From positions 1,116,001 through 1,180,000 of the forward strand of contig NZ_JACCCW010000002.1 of the NCBI RefSeq assembly GCF_013410065.1: a DNA stretch of 64,000 nt. Direction: 5' to 3'. The notes under the pieces are model-generated. The model was not told the origin of the DNA, made no database searches, and worked only from the letters and a program-made list of their open reading frames with translations. The translations under genes were made by a program, and so were the position numbers. Below, one piece after another: positions 43,194-55,304 of this stretch. The stretch is from Granulicella arctica (lineage in GTDB: Bacteria > Acidobacteriota > Terriglobia > Terriglobales > Acidobacteriaceae). The first letter of the stretch is position 1. Every line of letters begins with the position of its first letter.

Positions 43194-44615
43194 CTAGTTC
43201 GCCAGTCGAAACCGCCCGCGCAGCAGATAAACCACCGTCCCCACGAGTATCAACCCTCCCGCCAGCAGCAACTCCCTCTCGAAGCCCGGCCGCGCCAGCA
43301 GCACATACACAAACCCCAGCAACGCCAACACTGGAGGCAGCGGATACAGCCAAAGCCGGAACGGTCGCAGCAGCCCCGGCTGCGTGCGCCGAAGATAGAT
43401 CACCCCAACATGCTGGAGCAGAAACTGTAGCAGAATCCGCAGTACCACTAGCGCGGCTATTACATCCTTCAGCGAGAAAAAGCAGAACACCACTGCCGCC
43501 GTACCCAACGTCAGCAACGAAACATGGGGAAAGCCCTTCGTCGGGTGCAGCCGCCCGAACGCCCGAAAGTAATTGCCATCGCGAGCCGCCGCGTATGGGA
43601 TGCGCGAGTATCCCAGCAGCAGCGAAAACACGCTCGCGAATGCCGTCACCATAATCAACACCGCAGCCACCTTGCCCAACATCGGGCCAAGCTGCGGGCC
43701 ATAGGCCGTCTCCATGAACAGCGAGATGATCGCCCGCCGTGCATCGAGATTCTGCGCCACCAGCAGCGACTGCCACGGCAGCACAGCAAGTACCGTCACA
43801 TTCATCAGCAGGTAAATCACCGCCACGCAGCCGATCGAGATCAGGATCGCTCGCGGAATCGTCCTCGCCGGGTCCTTCACCTCTGCCCCAAGGAACGTGA
43901 TGTTGTAGTAGCCCCAGTAGTCGTAGGTCGCAATCAGCATCGCCGCGCCCAACCCGGTAAAGAACGCCGGACTCAACGTAAAGGCATGCGCCGGAAACGA
44001 GAACGCCTGCCGCCAGTGCGCATGCGTCACACCGGTCAGCAGAATCCACGCAACGGTCCCCATCACCACACTCCCCATCGCCAGCGAGAGCCGCTGCACA
44101 CCCGCAAGGTTCCGATACAGCAGCACCACCGCAAGCGCCACCGTTGCAATCGCGACCAGAGTCACCGGCCCCAAGGCCACGGCAGCGCTATACGTCCCCA
44201 GCCGCAGCGTGTGCGTTACCGTATGTTTCGCCAGAGACGGAAAGAGATACGTCGCATACTGGCTCAGCCCGATGCATCCCGAAGCCACTGACAGCGGCGC
44301 GCTAAAGCTCAACTGAAACAGGAAGAGAAACGCCAGAAACCGCCCCGTCTGCCCTGGATAGATCCGCCGCAGAAACTCGTACGACCCACCCGCTTGCGGC
44401 ATCGCAGCGCCCAGCTCCGCCCACACCAGCCCATCGCACAACGCCAACAGCGCGCCGAAGATCCACCCCAACATCGCCTGCGGCCCGCCCATCGCGCCAA
44501 GGATGAGCGGCAGCGTAATAAACGGTCCAACGCCGATCATGTCCAGCATGTTCAGCGCCACCGCACCGCGCAGGTTCAGCGTGCGGGCAAGGCCATCCGG
44601 ATTGGTCTCAGACAA
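43194..44615 (-). CDS. APC-family amino acid permease
   Basis: A 473-residue membrane transporter. I place the start at TTG 44613-44615 (MSETNPDGLARTLNLRGAVA), because the frame upstream runs into the divergent PIG-L gene. The APC signature NMLDMIGVGPFITLPLILGA starts helix 1. About twelve helices follow, including LLFQLSFSAPLSVASGCIGL and TYDYWGYYNITFLGAEVKDP. Such permeases take up amino acids or related amines with protons. Substrate unknown. It lies 75 bases downstream of msrP in transcription direction but on the same strand without overlap, so cotranscription is possible. Confidence 0.87.
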   Translation of the reverse strand: MSETNPDGLARTLNLRGAVALNMLDMIGVGPFITLPLILGAMGGPQAMLGWIFGALLALCDGLVWAELGAAMPQAGGSYEFLRRIYPGQTGRFLAFLFLFQLSFSAPLSVASGCIGLSQYATYLFPSLAKHTVTHTLRLGTYSAAVALGPVTLVAIATVALAVVLLYRNLAGVQRLSLAMGSVVMGTVAWILLTGVTHAHWRQAFSFPAHAFTLSPAFFTGLGAAMLIATYDYWGYYNITFLGAEVKDPARTIPRAILISIGCVAVIYLLMNVTVLAVLPWQSLLVAQNLDARRAIISLFMETAYGPQLGPMLGKVAAVLIMVTAFASVFSLLLGYSRIPYAAARDGNYFRAFGRLHPTKGFPHVSLLTLGTAAVVFCFFSLKDVIAALVVLRILLQFLLQHVGVIYLRRTQPGLLRPFRLWLYPLPPVLALLGFVYVLLARPGFERELLLAGGLILVGTVVYLLRGRFRLAN

Positions 44616-44659
44616 AGCGATAGCTTGAGTGTATCGGTCGATGTGAGAGATTAAATGCA

Positions 44660-47467
44660 ATGGCAAATTTTCGGGGATTTTTTCAGACGGCAGTCGTGCT
44701 GGCAATCGGAGCAGCAGCACAGGGACAGAGTTCGAAGGCCGATCCAGCCAACCTCGCGGCAGAGCGCGTCCAACCCTCCGTCACCATGCAGAACATCGCA
44801 GCCAACCAGGGCTCCGCTGCCCTCTGGCAAACCCTCACCAAGCTCCGCACCCGCGCCAGCCTCATGATGATCGTCGCCCACCCCGACGACGAAGACGGCG
44901 GCATGCTCACCTACGAGTCCCGCGGCCAGGGCGTCCATACCGCCATGCTCACCCTCACCCGCGGTGAGGGCGGCCAGAACATCATGTCCGGCGATTTCAA
45001 CGATGCCCTCGGACTCGTCCGCACGCAGGAGCTGTTAGCCGCCGACCGCTACCTCGGCGTCGATCAGCTCTGGGGCACCGAGGTCGACTTCGGCTTCTCG
45101 AAGACCAAGGAAGAATCCTTCTCCGCGTGGAGCCATGACCGCGTCCTCTACGACGCCGTCCGCGCCGTCCGCCTCTATCGTCCACTCGTCATCACTGCCG
45201 TCTTTATCGGCGGCCTCACCGATGGCCACGGCCAGCATCAGGTCTCGGGTGAGATCGCCCAGGAGGTCTTCGAGAAAGCCGGCGATCCCAACGTCTTCCC
45301 CGACCAGATCAAAGCTGGCCTCGAGCCTTGGAAGCCGCTCAAGGTTTATGCTCGCGTCCCCTTCTTCTCCATCTCATCGAAGGGCATGTACGACTACGCG
45401 ACCGGGAAATATGCTCCGGTCCACTTCTACAACTACGTCACAAAGGAGTCGTCCACCACACCGCCGATGGCCAACGTGTCCATTCCTGAGGGCACCTACA
45501 GTCCCATCCTCGGCATGACCTACGTCCAGTTCGCCCGCATGGGCCTTGGCCTCCAGAAGACGCAGAACGGAGGCATGGGCGTGCCGTCAGCGGGGCAGTT
45601 CGACGTCGCTTACCATCGTTACGGCTCCCACGTGAAGACCACGGAAGACGAGAAGACCTTCTTTGACGGCATCGACACCTCGCTCACGGGCATCGCCTCG
45701 CTCGCCACCTCAGAGAGCAGATTCCTCAAGCAGGATCTCGCAGCCATCGAAGCACTCATACAGCAGGCCGTCGAGAAGTACTCTGTCTGCCAGCCGCAGC
45801 TCATCGCGCCTCTCTTGCACGATGGTCTGCACAACACCGACGCCCTGATCGCCAAAATTGAAGCCAGCAACCTCTCCGTGCAGGAGAAGTTCGACGTCCT
45901 TCACGAGCTCCACATCAAGCGCGTGCAGTTCAACGCCGCCCTCGTTGAATCGCTCGGCCTTAGCCTCCGCGCCCAGGTCGCTCCCGAGCATGAAAACTCC
46001 GGTCCATTCGCGCAGTTTCGCGACGCGCCCGACACCTTCGTCTCCGCTGTCCCTGGACAAAAGCTAGCCGTGCAGACACAGGTGGTCGATGGCAGCGGCA
46101 TCACCCTTACCGTCCGCTCGAGCAAGCTCACCTCACCATCCGGCACACAGTATCAAGGCAAGTCGAACGTAGCGCTAGACACAGACCACGCCTTCAGCGA
46201 TCGCATTGCCGTCACCCTGCCAGCAGACACCGCGGCCACACGCCCTCCCTTCGTGCAAGCCAATGTCGAGCAGGCGTTCTACACTGTCGCAGACCCCGCC
46301 CTGCGCAATGCCTCGCTCCCACCCTATCCTCTGACCGCCAAAGTGACGCTGGACTACAACGGCACCCCGATCGAGCTTGAACAGGTCGTCCAGACTGCTC
46401 ACCGCGTTACCGGTCTCGGCACCGTCTATGAGCCTTTGGTCATCGTCCCCGCCATCTCCATCTCTGTCTCGCCCGGAGCAGGTATTGTTCCGCTCTCCGA
46501 AAAAACCTTCATGCTCACCGCTCATGTACGCAGCAACGTCAAGGGACAAGCCACCGGCTCCGTCCACCTTGAGCTCCCCGAGGGATGGCACGCGACGCCC
46601 GAGCAAGCACCCTTCACCCTCGCCAAGGATGGCGACTCCATCGACCTGCCCTTCACTGTGACGCCAGAGCATCTTACCGAGCGTCCCTACACCATGACTG
46701 CCGTAGCCAGCTTCAATGGCCAAGAGTTTCGTGAGGGTTACAAAACCGTCGGTTACGCCGGTCTGCTCCCTGATAATATCTATCGCCCGGCCATCTATAG
46801 CGCGCGTGGCGTCGACGTAAAGGTCGCTCCCGAGCTGAAGGTCGGCTACCTCCCCGGCACCGGCGACGATGTCTCTGCCTCGCTCGAAAACCTCGGCATC
46901 CACACCACCACACTCACTATGGCCGACCTCACCTACGACCGGCTCGCGCACTTCGACGCAGTAGTCCTCGGCGTACGCGCTTACGCTGCCTATCTCGAAC
47001 TTCCCGCGGCCACCAGCCAGCTTCTGGCTTATGCCCGTGCTGGAGGCGTCGTCATCGTGCAGTACAACTCCGGCCAGTACGACCATAACTTCGGTCCCTA
47101 TCCCTACGTCCTCGGAGAGGCCGAACGCGTCGTCGACGAGACCGACTCCGTCAAGCTTCTCCATCCCGAAGACCCGCTCCTCACCTGGCCCAACCACATT
47201 ACCCCGAAGGACTTTGACGGTTGGGTCGAAGAGCGCGGCCACGGCTTCATGGAATCATGGGACCCGCACTACACCGCTCTCACCGAGACCCACGATCCCG
47301 GACAGGACCCGCAGCAAGGCGGCCTCCTTTACGCCAAAACCGGCAAGGGAGCCTACATCTACGTCGCCTACGCGCTCTACCGCCAGCTTCCCGAGGGCGT
47401 CCCCGGTGCCTACCGCCTCTTCGCCAACCTCCTCAGCCTCGATAAGAATCCACACGTTACCCATTAG
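44660..47467 (+). CDS. Large secreted PIG-L family protein
   Basis: A 935-residue exported protein. A signal peptide (MANFRGFFQTAVVLAIGAAA) is followed by a PIG-L deacetylase domain at about residues 65-250: zinc motif IVAHPDDEDGGMLTYESRGQ, and the second site GGLTDGHGQHQVSGEIAQEV. The middle (about 490-700) is beta-sandwich-like, as in NPCBM-associated or alpha-galactosidase linker domains (VHLELPEGWHATPEQAPFTL). The end (about 720-930) resembles a glutamine-amidotransferase-like or ThuA-type flavodoxin fold (VLGVRAYAAYLELPAATSQL). The same three-part architecture is common in Acidobacteria and Bacteroidetes, with unknown substrate. It starts an apparent operon with the hydratase and malate synthase, with 36-base gaps. 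Confidence 0.85.
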   Translation: MANFRGFFQTAVVLAIGAAAQGQSSKADPANLAAERVQPSVTMQNIAANQGSAALWQTLTKLRTRASLMMIVAHPDDEDGGMLTYESRGQGVHTAMLTLTRGEGGQNIMSGDFNDALGLVRTQELLAADRYLGVDQLWGTEVDFGFSKTKEESFSAWSHDRVLYDAVRAVRLYRPLVITAVFIGGLTDGHGQHQVSGEIAQEVFEKAGDPNVFPDQIKAGLEPWKPLKVYARVPFFSISSKGMYDYATGKYAPVHFYNYVTKESSTTPPMANVSIPEGTYSPILGMTYVQFARMGLGLQKTQNGGMGVPSAGQFDVAYHRYGSHVKTTEDEKTFFDGIDTSLTGIASLATSESRFLKQDLAAIEALIQQAVEKYSVCQPQLIAPLLHDGLHNTDALIAKIEASNLSVQEKFDVLHELHIKRVQFNAALVESLGLSLRAQVAPEHENSGPFAQFRDAPDTFVSAVPGQKLAVQTQVVDGSGITLTVRSSKLTSPSGTQYQGKSNVALDTDHAFSDRIAVTLPADTAATRPPFVQANVEQAFYTVADPALRNASLPPYPLTAKVTLDYNGTPIELEQVVQTAHRVTGLGTVYEPLVIVPAISISVSPGAGIVPLSEKTFMLTAHVRSNVKGQATGSVHLELPEGWHATPEQAPFTLAKDGDSIDLPFTVTPEHLTERPYTMTAVASFNGQEFREGYKTVGYAGLLPDNIYRPAIYSARGVDVKVAPELKVGYLPGTGDDVSASLENLGIHTTTLTMADLTYDRLAHFDAVVLGVRAYAAYLELPAATSQLLAYARAGGVVIVQYNSGQYDHNFGPYPYVLGEAERVVDETDSVKLLHPEDPLLTWPNHITPKDFDGWVEERGHGFMESWDPHYTALTETHDPGQDPQQGGLLYAKTGKGAYIYVAYALYRQLPEGVPGAYRLFANLLSLDKNPHVTH

Positions 47468-47503
47468 GCGACAACAGTATCTGATTTAAGGCACACTGAT
47501 AAG

Positions 47504-48271
47504 ATGACCGGAGCCAGAGAGCAACAACTGATGAACGCAGCGAACACGCTGCTCGATGCACGCAGGACGAACACTCCCATCGCCGACCTACCACCAGAGC
47601 TACTACCGGCGAGCCTCGACGAAGCCTACTTCGTGCAGGACACCATGGCCATCGCCTACGAGGCCATCGGCGGATGGAAGGTGGGCGCTCCCACCCCCGA
47701 CGCCACACCCATCTTCGCGCCTATGCCCTTCGCCTGGATCGCTCCGAGCAGCAGCACCCTCGCTGGCCAGACACATCGTTACCGTGGCCTCGAAGCCGAG
47801 ATCGCCTTCCTCCTCGGCGAAGATCTACCTCCACGTGCCACGCCTTACACACTCGAAGAGGTTGTCGCCGCGATCAAGAGCTGTCACCCCGCCATCGAGG
47901 TCCTAGAGAGCGGCCTGGTCGATCCTGCCACAGCCACGCGCATGTCCATGCTCGCCGACCTCCAGATGCACGGCGGCTTCGTCTACGGCCCCGCCTTCCC
48001 CGATTGGCAGAGCATCGACTTCACCACCGAGAACGTCTCCCTCTTCGTCGACGGAATTCTCCGCGTCGAGCGCACCGGCTCCAACACCTCCGGCAACCTG
48101 ATGCGCCTTCTTCCTTGGCTCGCCAACGAAGGGGCGGCCCGCACCGGCGGACTCAAAGCAGGCCAGTGGATCACCACCGGAAGCTGGACCGGCAATGTGC
48201 AAGCCCTCGCTGGCTCCACCGTCGACGTCCGCTTTGAACACATTGGCCGCGTTGGCCTGCGCTTCGCATAG
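47504..48271 (+). CDS. FAH-superfamily hydratase/decarboxylase (2-keto-4-pentenoate hydratase type)
   Basis: A 255-residue enzyme of the fumarylacetoacetate hydrolase superfamily, MhpD-like. The metal-binding part is YRGLEAEIAFLLGEDLPPRA with the Glu-x-Glu pair, and a later Asp/Glu in AIEVLESGLVDPATATRMSM. GGWKVGAPTPDATPIFAPMP and MRLLPWLANEGAARTGGLKA are family-like. It acts on unsaturated or oxo acids, with an unknown exact substrate. Placement between a secreted deacetylase and malate synthase suggests use of a C2/C4 acid-yielding pathway, but this is inference. Confidence 0.82.
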   Translation: MTGAREQQLMNAANTLLDARRTNTPIADLPPELLPASLDEAYFVQDTMAIAYEAIGGWKVGAPTPDATPIFAPMPFAWIAPSSSTLAGQTHRYRGLEAEIAFLLGEDLPPRATPYTLEEVVAAIKSCHPAIEVLESGLVDPATATRMSMLADLQMHGGFVYGPAFPDWQSIDFTTENVSLFVDGILRVERTGSNTSGNLMRLLPWLANEGAARTGGLKAGQWITTGSWTGNVQALAGSTVDVRFEHIGRVGLRFA

Positions 48272-48307
48272 CAGCAATCGCTTGTAACACCCCTTGAAAG
48301 GTAAGTC

Positions 48308-49912
<1,605 letters not shown>

Positions 49913-49922
49913 CAACCGCAGC

Positions 49923-50816
49923 CTAAGCTCGCTCCACATCCAACCGCATCACGAGGCACTTCGCCGCACCGCCTGCCTTGAGGAACTCGCTCAGGTCGAT
50001 TGATACGGGACAAAATCCCTTCGACCTGAGCTCCTCGGCGAGGCGTTCGCTGATATTGTTCATCAAGATCGTCTCGCCTACATTCACCGCATTGCAGACA
50101 AAGCGCAACGCATCCTCCTTCCCGACCACGATACGCATCTCCTTCGGATAGAACGCCTCGATCCGAGCCAACGAATCCGTATCGAAGGCCCCCGGATAAT
50201 AAAGCACAAAGCCGCCCTCAAGCGGAGCGAAGCACGTATCGAGATGGTAGAAACGTGGATCCGTCAGATGAAGCGAAACCACCTCCACCGGCCATACCTC
50301 GCTCAACCTCCGGTGACTGCTGATCAAAGTCCGAGGCCCATATCCCACCCACAGCCGCGAACCATCCAGTGAGAACAGCGCATCGCCTTCGCCTTCAAAC
50401 GGAGTCTCACGCGGAAGCGTAACAACACGATACCCTGCCTCCTCAAGCCAACGTTGGAAGTGGCGTTCCTCGCCCTGACGTTCCTCATGAAAAAAGCTGC
50501 TAAGCACCACCACACCATCGCGCTCCAAACCAGCGTTTGCAGTAAAGACCATATCCGGAGAGCCCGGTTGCGGATCGACAAGTCGCACCTCTCCAAGTCG
50601 GCTCACCTCACGGTAAAGAATCTGCCACTGCTCAACCGCACGCTCACGCGAGGAAGCATGGACGTTCCCCGCCATCCACGGATTGATCACATAGTTCACG
50701 TCATACAGCGTCGGCGCGCACATCAAAAAAACAGGCCGCACAGCAACATCGGCAATGGGATGCGACGAAACACGAACATTATTTACAGCCTGCACAGTAC
50801 TAATACTCATCGTCAT
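49923..50816 (-). CDS. Arginine dihydrolase/deiminase-fold enzyme (CtlX/DDAH-like)
   Basis: A 297-residue protein of the guanidine-modifying superfamily. The catalytic acid pair is in PFEGEGDALFSLDG, the His in YHLDTCFAPLEGGFVLYYPG and the nucleophilic Cys in KAGGAAKCLVMRLDV at the C-terminus. DPQPGSPDMVFTANAGLERD is typical of the family, as is MNNISERLAEELRSKG. It may deiminate or hydrolyse arginine or a methylated arginine; substrate is undetermined. ATG 50816 follows GAGG by five bases. It is convergent with aceB. The upstream 140 bases to the RND gene show no gene. Confidence 0.85.
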   Translation of the reverse strand: MTMSISTVQAVNNVRVSSHPIADVAVRPVFLMCAPTLYDVNYVINPWMAGNVHASSRERAVEQWQILYREVSRLGEVRLVDPQPGSPDMVFTANAGLERDGVVVLSSFFHEERQGEERHFQRWLEEAGYRVVTLPRETPFEGEGDALFSLDGSRLWVGYGPRTLISSHRRLSEVWPVEVVSLHLTDPRFYHLDTCFAPLEGGFVLYYPGAFDTDSLARIEAFYPKEMRIVVGKEDALRFVCNAVNVGETILMNNISERLAEELRSKGFCPVSIDLSEFLKAGGAAKCLVMRLDVERA

Positions 50817-50955
50817 GAAACCTCACCGATGAGCTTGGCAGCACGCAGAACCCGCGTCAACACGAATGATTATGCGTATTCCACTGCATACTCATACACA
50901 AACGGCTAGTCTCTTTTCGAGATCTGGCCGTCCGCTTTTACATGTGGCAAAAGTT

Positions 50956-53900
50956 CTAGTGTGATGGTTGCGCCGGTGGCAATTCCCTGCCCTCAGTCCC
51001 CTTCGGCTTCTTCGAGAACAGTCCAAGGAACGTCTTGAAGAGAACATACAACACAGGGATGAACACCAGGTTGAGGAACGTCGACAGTACCATGCCGCCA
51101 ACCACCGCCGTACCGACCGAGTGGCGTCCATACGCGCCCGCACCCGTAGCGAGGTACAGCGGCATCACGCCGAGGATGAACGCAATCGACGTCATCAGGA
51201 TGGGCCGCAGTCGAAGTTCAGCCGCGATGATCGCCGCATCGACGATGCTCTTCCCTTGCGCCAGTTGCTGCTCCGCGAACTCGACAATCAAAATCGAATT
51301 CTTCGCCGAGAGGCCGATGAGCATGACCAGTCCGATCTGCACATAGACGTCATCTACCAGTCCACGTGCAGCTACCAGCGACAGCGCTCCAAGGATCGCT
51401 GTCGGGACCGCCAACAAAATAATGAATGGCAGCGCGAAGCTCTCATACTGTGCCGAGAGTGCAAGGTATACGACCAGCAGCCCAAGCCCAAAGATGATGA
51501 TGGCCTTGCCGCTCGATTCGATCTCTTCCAGCGCGATACCAGTCCACGAGTAGCTCATGCCTTGCAGCTTGTTCTTGTCGAACAGCTTCACCATCGCATC
51601 CAAACCCTGACCAGAACTGAGCCCCGCCGCAGGTGAACCGTCGATCTCCGCCGCTCGGAACAGGTTGTAGTGATAGATCACCTGCGGCCCCGATGTCTCA
51701 TCGACAGCGATCAGGTTATCGAGCGGAACCATCTGGTTCGAATCCGAACGCACGTAATACTGTTGCAGGTCTTGCGCATTGCGACGGAACTGCGCATCGG
51801 CCTGCACATACACGCGATACGAACGATTGTTGAAGTCGAAGTCGTTGACATACGACGATCCCATAAAGGTCGACATCGCCGCGGTGATCTGCGACAGCGG
51901 TACACCCATCGTCTTCGCCTTCTGCCGATCGATCGTGACCTGAAGCTGCGGATCGTTCGAGGTAAAGGTCGTGTTGAGAGCGTTCAATCCAGAAGCCGGA
52001 TTGCGCGACTGTGCGACGATCGTATGTGCAACACGATCGATATCGCCGAATGTGTTACGGCCCGCATCCTGCAACATGAACTGGAACCCGCCGACCGTAC
52101 CGATACCGGCAATCGCAGGAGGTTCAGCCGCAAACAGAATGCCGCCTGGAACCTGAAATAGCTTCGGTCCGATACGCGCCACAATCTCCTTGGCCGAGTG
52201 TCCCGGACCGAGCTTCGTGCGCTCGTCAATCGGTTTCAACGGCGCGAAGATCAAGCCTGAGTTCGGCGAGCTTCCTCCCGCCAATGAGAAGCCCATGACC
52301 GAGAACGTTCCGAAGACATCATTGTCCTTCCGCACAAGCGCGGAGGCACGATCCGCCACCTCAGCCGTATATGCCAGCGATGCACCAGGAGGCGTCTGCA
52401 CAATGATCAGGAAGTAGCTCTGGTCCTCAGCCGGAACAAACGCCGTCGGCACATGGTTGTACATGTATACGGTTGCGCCCAGTCCAAGCAGGAAGATCAA
52501 AACAACCGCATACCGCACCTTGACGATCCACGTCACGAAGACCGCATAGATACTGATTACCTTCTTGATGGCCTTATCGACCAACCCCAGCAGACCGCCA
52601 TGGTGTGTCTCCGGCCTTAGAAGGATCGCGGCAAGTGCAGGCGATAGCGTAAGCGCATTGAACGCGGAGATCGCAATTGAGAAAGCGATCGTTAGCGAGA
52701 ACTGCTTATACAGAATGCCCGTCGTCCCCGGAAAGAAGCTGACCGGCACAAACACCGAGATCAACACCAGCGAGGTTGCGATGACAGCACTCGTCACCTC
52801 AGCCATCGCAGTAGATGTTGCCGCATGCGCATCGGTCACACCTTCGACGAGGTGGCGTTGCACATTCTCGATCACGACGATCGCATCGTCAACGACCAAT
52901 CCCGTAGCCAGCGTAATGCCGAACAGCGTAAGCGAATTGATCGAAAACCCGAACAGCTTGATAAACGCAAACGTGCCAATCAGCGAGACCGGAATCGTCA
53001 CCGCCGGGATGATCGTCGCATGCCAGTCCTGGAGGAACAGGAAGATGACAACGATCACGATCACGATCGCCTCCGCAATCGTCGATTCGACCTCCTTGAT
53101 CGAATCACTGACAACCGTCGTCGTATCGACCGCGACGATGTAGTCGAGCCCTGGGGGGAAGGACTTCCGCAACTCCGTCAGCACCGCACGGCACTGTTTG
53201 TCCACGTCCAGCGCGTTCGCTGTCGAAAGCTGCTGAATACCAATACCAACCGCCTCACCACCTGAGAACTTCAGGTCGGTGTTGTAGTTCTCCGCCCCGA
53301 TCTCCGAATGGCCAACGTCTTTCAGCAGCACCAACCCATTCGCAGTGGAGCTGTTTTTGATAATGATATTGTCGAACTCGCGCGGGTCCGAGAGACGTCC
53401 CACCACGCGTACTGCCATCTGGAAGCTCTGTTTCGGGTCCGCCGGCGGCAGTCCAAGCTGACCTGCGGCCACCTCGACGTTCTGCTCGCTCAGCGCATTC
53501 GTCACATCGAGTGCCGTCAACCCACGCGCCGCAAGCTTCGCAGGATCAAGCCAGATCCGCATCGCATATTTGCGCTCGCCGAAGATCACGACCGCGCCCA
53601 CGCCCGGTACGCGCTTCAGCGCATCCGCGACATATACATCGAGGTAGTTCGAAATGAAAGCCTGCGACAAGCTATGGTCCGGCGAGATGAATCCAGCAGC
53701 CAGCACGAAATTGCTGTTGGCCTTCGTGATCGTAATACCGGTGTTGTTCACAACCGCGGGCAAACGCCCCTGAGCCGATGCAACACGGTTCTGCACATCG
53801 ACTGCGGCGATCGAAAGGTCATAGCCCGTCTTGAACGTCACCGTAATCGAAGAGGTTCCATCGTTCGAGCTCGTCGAACTGATATACCGCATCCCTTCAA

Positions 53901-54114
53901 CGCCGTTGATCGACTGCTCGAGAATCGTCGTAACGGCAGACTCCACATCCTTCGAGTTCGCGCCGATGTAGTTGCAGGTCACCACCACCTGCGGCGGAGC
54001 CAACTCCGGGTACAAAGAAATCGGCAGCGTCGGAATACACACCGCGCCCGCAAGAATTATGAGGAGTGCGCAGACCGTAGCGAAGATCGGGCGGCGAATA
54101 AAAAAATCTACCAA
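50956..54114 (-). CDS. RND efflux pump permease (HAE1/AcrB type)
   Basis: A 1052-residue inner-membrane proton antiporter for drugs or other hydrophobic compounds. It begins MVDFFIRRPIFATVCALLII, typical of HAE1 permeases, and contains VTCNYIGANSKDVESAVTTI (porter domain), the charged TM4 motif LVVDDAIVVIENVQRH with the proton-relay Asp pair, and GVDVQNRVASAQGRLP-like segments. The C-terminal TM block ends LVFIPVLYVLFKTFLGLFSK. Start TTG 54114 follows AGGGG by seven bases. The adaptor gene lies upstream in the same operon. No outer-membrane factor gene is adjacent, so TolC-like function must come from elsewhere. Confidence 0.95.
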   Translation of the reverse strand: MVDFFIRRPIFATVCALLIILAGAVCIPTLPISLYPELAPPQVVVTCNYIGANSKDVESAVTTILEQSINGVEGMRYISSTSSNDGTSSITVTFKTGYDLSIAAVDVQNRVASAQGRLPAVVNNTGITITKANSNFVLAAGFISPDHSLSQAFISNYLDVYVADALKRVPGVGAVVIFGERKYAMRIWLDPAKLAARGLTALDVTNALSEQNVEVAAGQLGLPPADPKQSFQMAVRVVGRLSDPREFDNIIIKNSSTANGLVLLKDVGHSEIGAENYNTDLKFSGGEAVGIGIQQLSTANALDVDKQCRAVLTELRKSFPPGLDYIVAVDTTTVVSDSIKEVESTIAEAIVIVIVVIFLFLQDWHATIIPAVTIPVSLIGTFAFIKLFGFSINSLTLFGITLATGLVVDDAIVVIENVQRHLVEGVTDAHAATSTAMAEVTSAVIATSLVLISVFVPVSFFPGTTGILYKQFSLTIAFSIAISAFNALTLSPALAAILLRPETHHGGLLGLVDKAIKKVISIYAVFVTWIVKVRYAVVLIFLLGLGATVYMYNHVPTAFVPAEDQSYFLIIVQTPPGASLAYTAEVADRASALVRKDNDVFGTFSVMGFSLAGGSSPNSGLIFAPLKPIDERTKLGPGHSAKEIVARIGPKLFQVPGGILFAAEPPAIAGIGTVGGFQFMLQDAGRNTFGDIDRVAHTIVAQSRNPASGLNALNTTFTSNDPQLQVTIDRQKAKTMGVPLSQITAAMSTFMGSSYVNDFDFNNRSYRVYVQADAQFRRNAQDLQQYYVRSDSNQMVPLDNLIAVDETSGPQVIYHYNLFRAAEIDGSPAAGLSSGQGLDAMVKLFDKNKLQGMSYSWTGIALEEIESSGKAIIIFGLGLLVVYLALSAQYESFALPFIILLAVPTAILGALSLVAARGLVDDVYVQIGLVMLIGLSAKNSILIVEFAEQQLAQGKSIVDAAIIAAELRLRPILMTSIAFILGVMPLYLATGAGAYGRHSVGTAVVGGMVLSTFLNLVFIPVLYVLFKTFLGLFSKKPKGTEGRELPPAQPSH

Positions 54115-54200
54115 GACAAACCCCTATGAAGCGGCTGGCTCCCGCGTGCTGGGGAGGTAAAGCATGGCGGCAGGCCTTCCAACCCGCCGCAAAATACGAA

Positions 54201-55304
54201 CTAGCTCAACGGTTGAACCGGTGCGCCTTCCTGAAGAAACTGGATGCTCGTGAGGATCACCTTATCGCCCTGCTTCAATCCGCTCTGCACGGGATAGTTG
54301 TTGCCGACCGTCTCTCCCAGCGTGACCGCGACCTGGTGCGCCGAGTACCCATCGCCATGCGCCGAAGGAACCGCAACATAGACGAACGGCTGCCCTCCCA
54401 CTCGAACGACGGCAAGCACCGGCACCACCGGCTGCGGCGAGACCTTCCATGTCACCCGCGCATTCACCAGTTGCAGGTTGCGTAAACGTTGAGCGGTATG
54501 CGGAATCTCCGCCTTGGCCAGAATGCTCTGGAGTCCGTTATCCACCTGCGGGGAAAGAAAGCTGATCGATGAACGCGTCACCACACCCCCCGAAGCATCC
54601 AGAATCTCCACCGGCAGGCCGGTACGGATCGAAGTCCCACGATCCGTCGGCAGATAGATGTATGCTTCGAGATCCGCGTTCTCATCCACCGTCGTCAGCA
54701 CCGTCGTCGGCGAAACATAATCGCCCAGGTGAACAGGAATATCGCCCACGACACCAGCGTATGGAGCGCGAATCTGGTAGTAGCCAAGCTGTTGTACCTG
54801 CGTGGTCGTCAACGCTTCGTTGGACTCGTAATCGCCCTTTGCGTTCTGAAACGCCTGCACCGCCTGGTCATACGCATCGCGCGAGGTCACACCCGCTTCA
54901 AACAGCTTGCGCTGGCGTTCGACCTCCGTCTGGTTGTACTGGTAGACGGCCTTCTTCTGCGCCTGCGTCCCCTGCTGCGACTGCACGGCGGCAGCCTGCT
55001 TCAACGGATCGATCTGCATCAGCAGTTGCCCGGCCTTCACCGCATCCCCCGACTTTACCAGGATCTTCGTAATATTCCCGTCCACCTGCGGCTGTAGTGT
55101 GGTCGAGCGGCGGCTCTTGATCGTCGCGACGTACGTGTCGCTGGTCGGCACATCCGTCAGCGATACAGCCGAAACCTTGACCGGCATAGCCTGTGGCGGC
55201 GGAGCGGTCGGCGCGGGCTTCGAACAACCGGCAATTAAACTCAAGCTGGCGACTGCACAGACAAGCAGCGGCATAGTGCAACGGAAATTCAGATTCGGAC
55301 GCAA
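54201..55304 (-). CDS. RND periplasmic adaptor (AcrA-like lipoprotein)
   Basis: A 367-residue membrane-fusion protein and partner of the downstream permease. I place the start at TTG 55302-55304, seven bases after AGGAG. The lipobox LIAGC near residue 26 predicts a lipid-anchored mature protein. Barrel-sandwich halves are seen as SRRSTTLQPQVDGNITKILV then KSGDAVKAGQLL and as YYQIRAPYAGVVGDIPVHLG, with a coiled-coil hairpin between (QKKAVYQYNQTEVERQRKLF). The beta-barrel and membrane-proximal domains follow. It links the permease to an outer-membrane channel. Confidence 0.93.
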   Translation of the reverse strand: MRPNLNFRCTMPLLVCAVASLSLIAGCSKPAPTAPPPQAMPVKVSAVSLTDVPTSDTYVATIKSRRSTTLQPQVDGNITKILVKSGDAVKAGQLLMQIDPLKQAAAVQSQQGTQAQKKAVYQYNQTEVERQRKLFEAGVTSRDAYDQAVQAFQNAKGDYESNEALTTTQVQQLGYYQIRAPYAGVVGDIPVHLGDYVSPTTVLTTVDENADLEAYIYLPTDRGTSIRTGLPVEILDASGGVVTRSSISFLSPQVDNGLQSILAKAEIPHTAQRLRNLQLVNARVTWKVSPQPVVPVLAVVRVGGQPFVYVAVPSAHGDGYSAHQVAVTLGETVGNNYPVQSGLKQGDKVILTSIQFLQEGAPVQPLS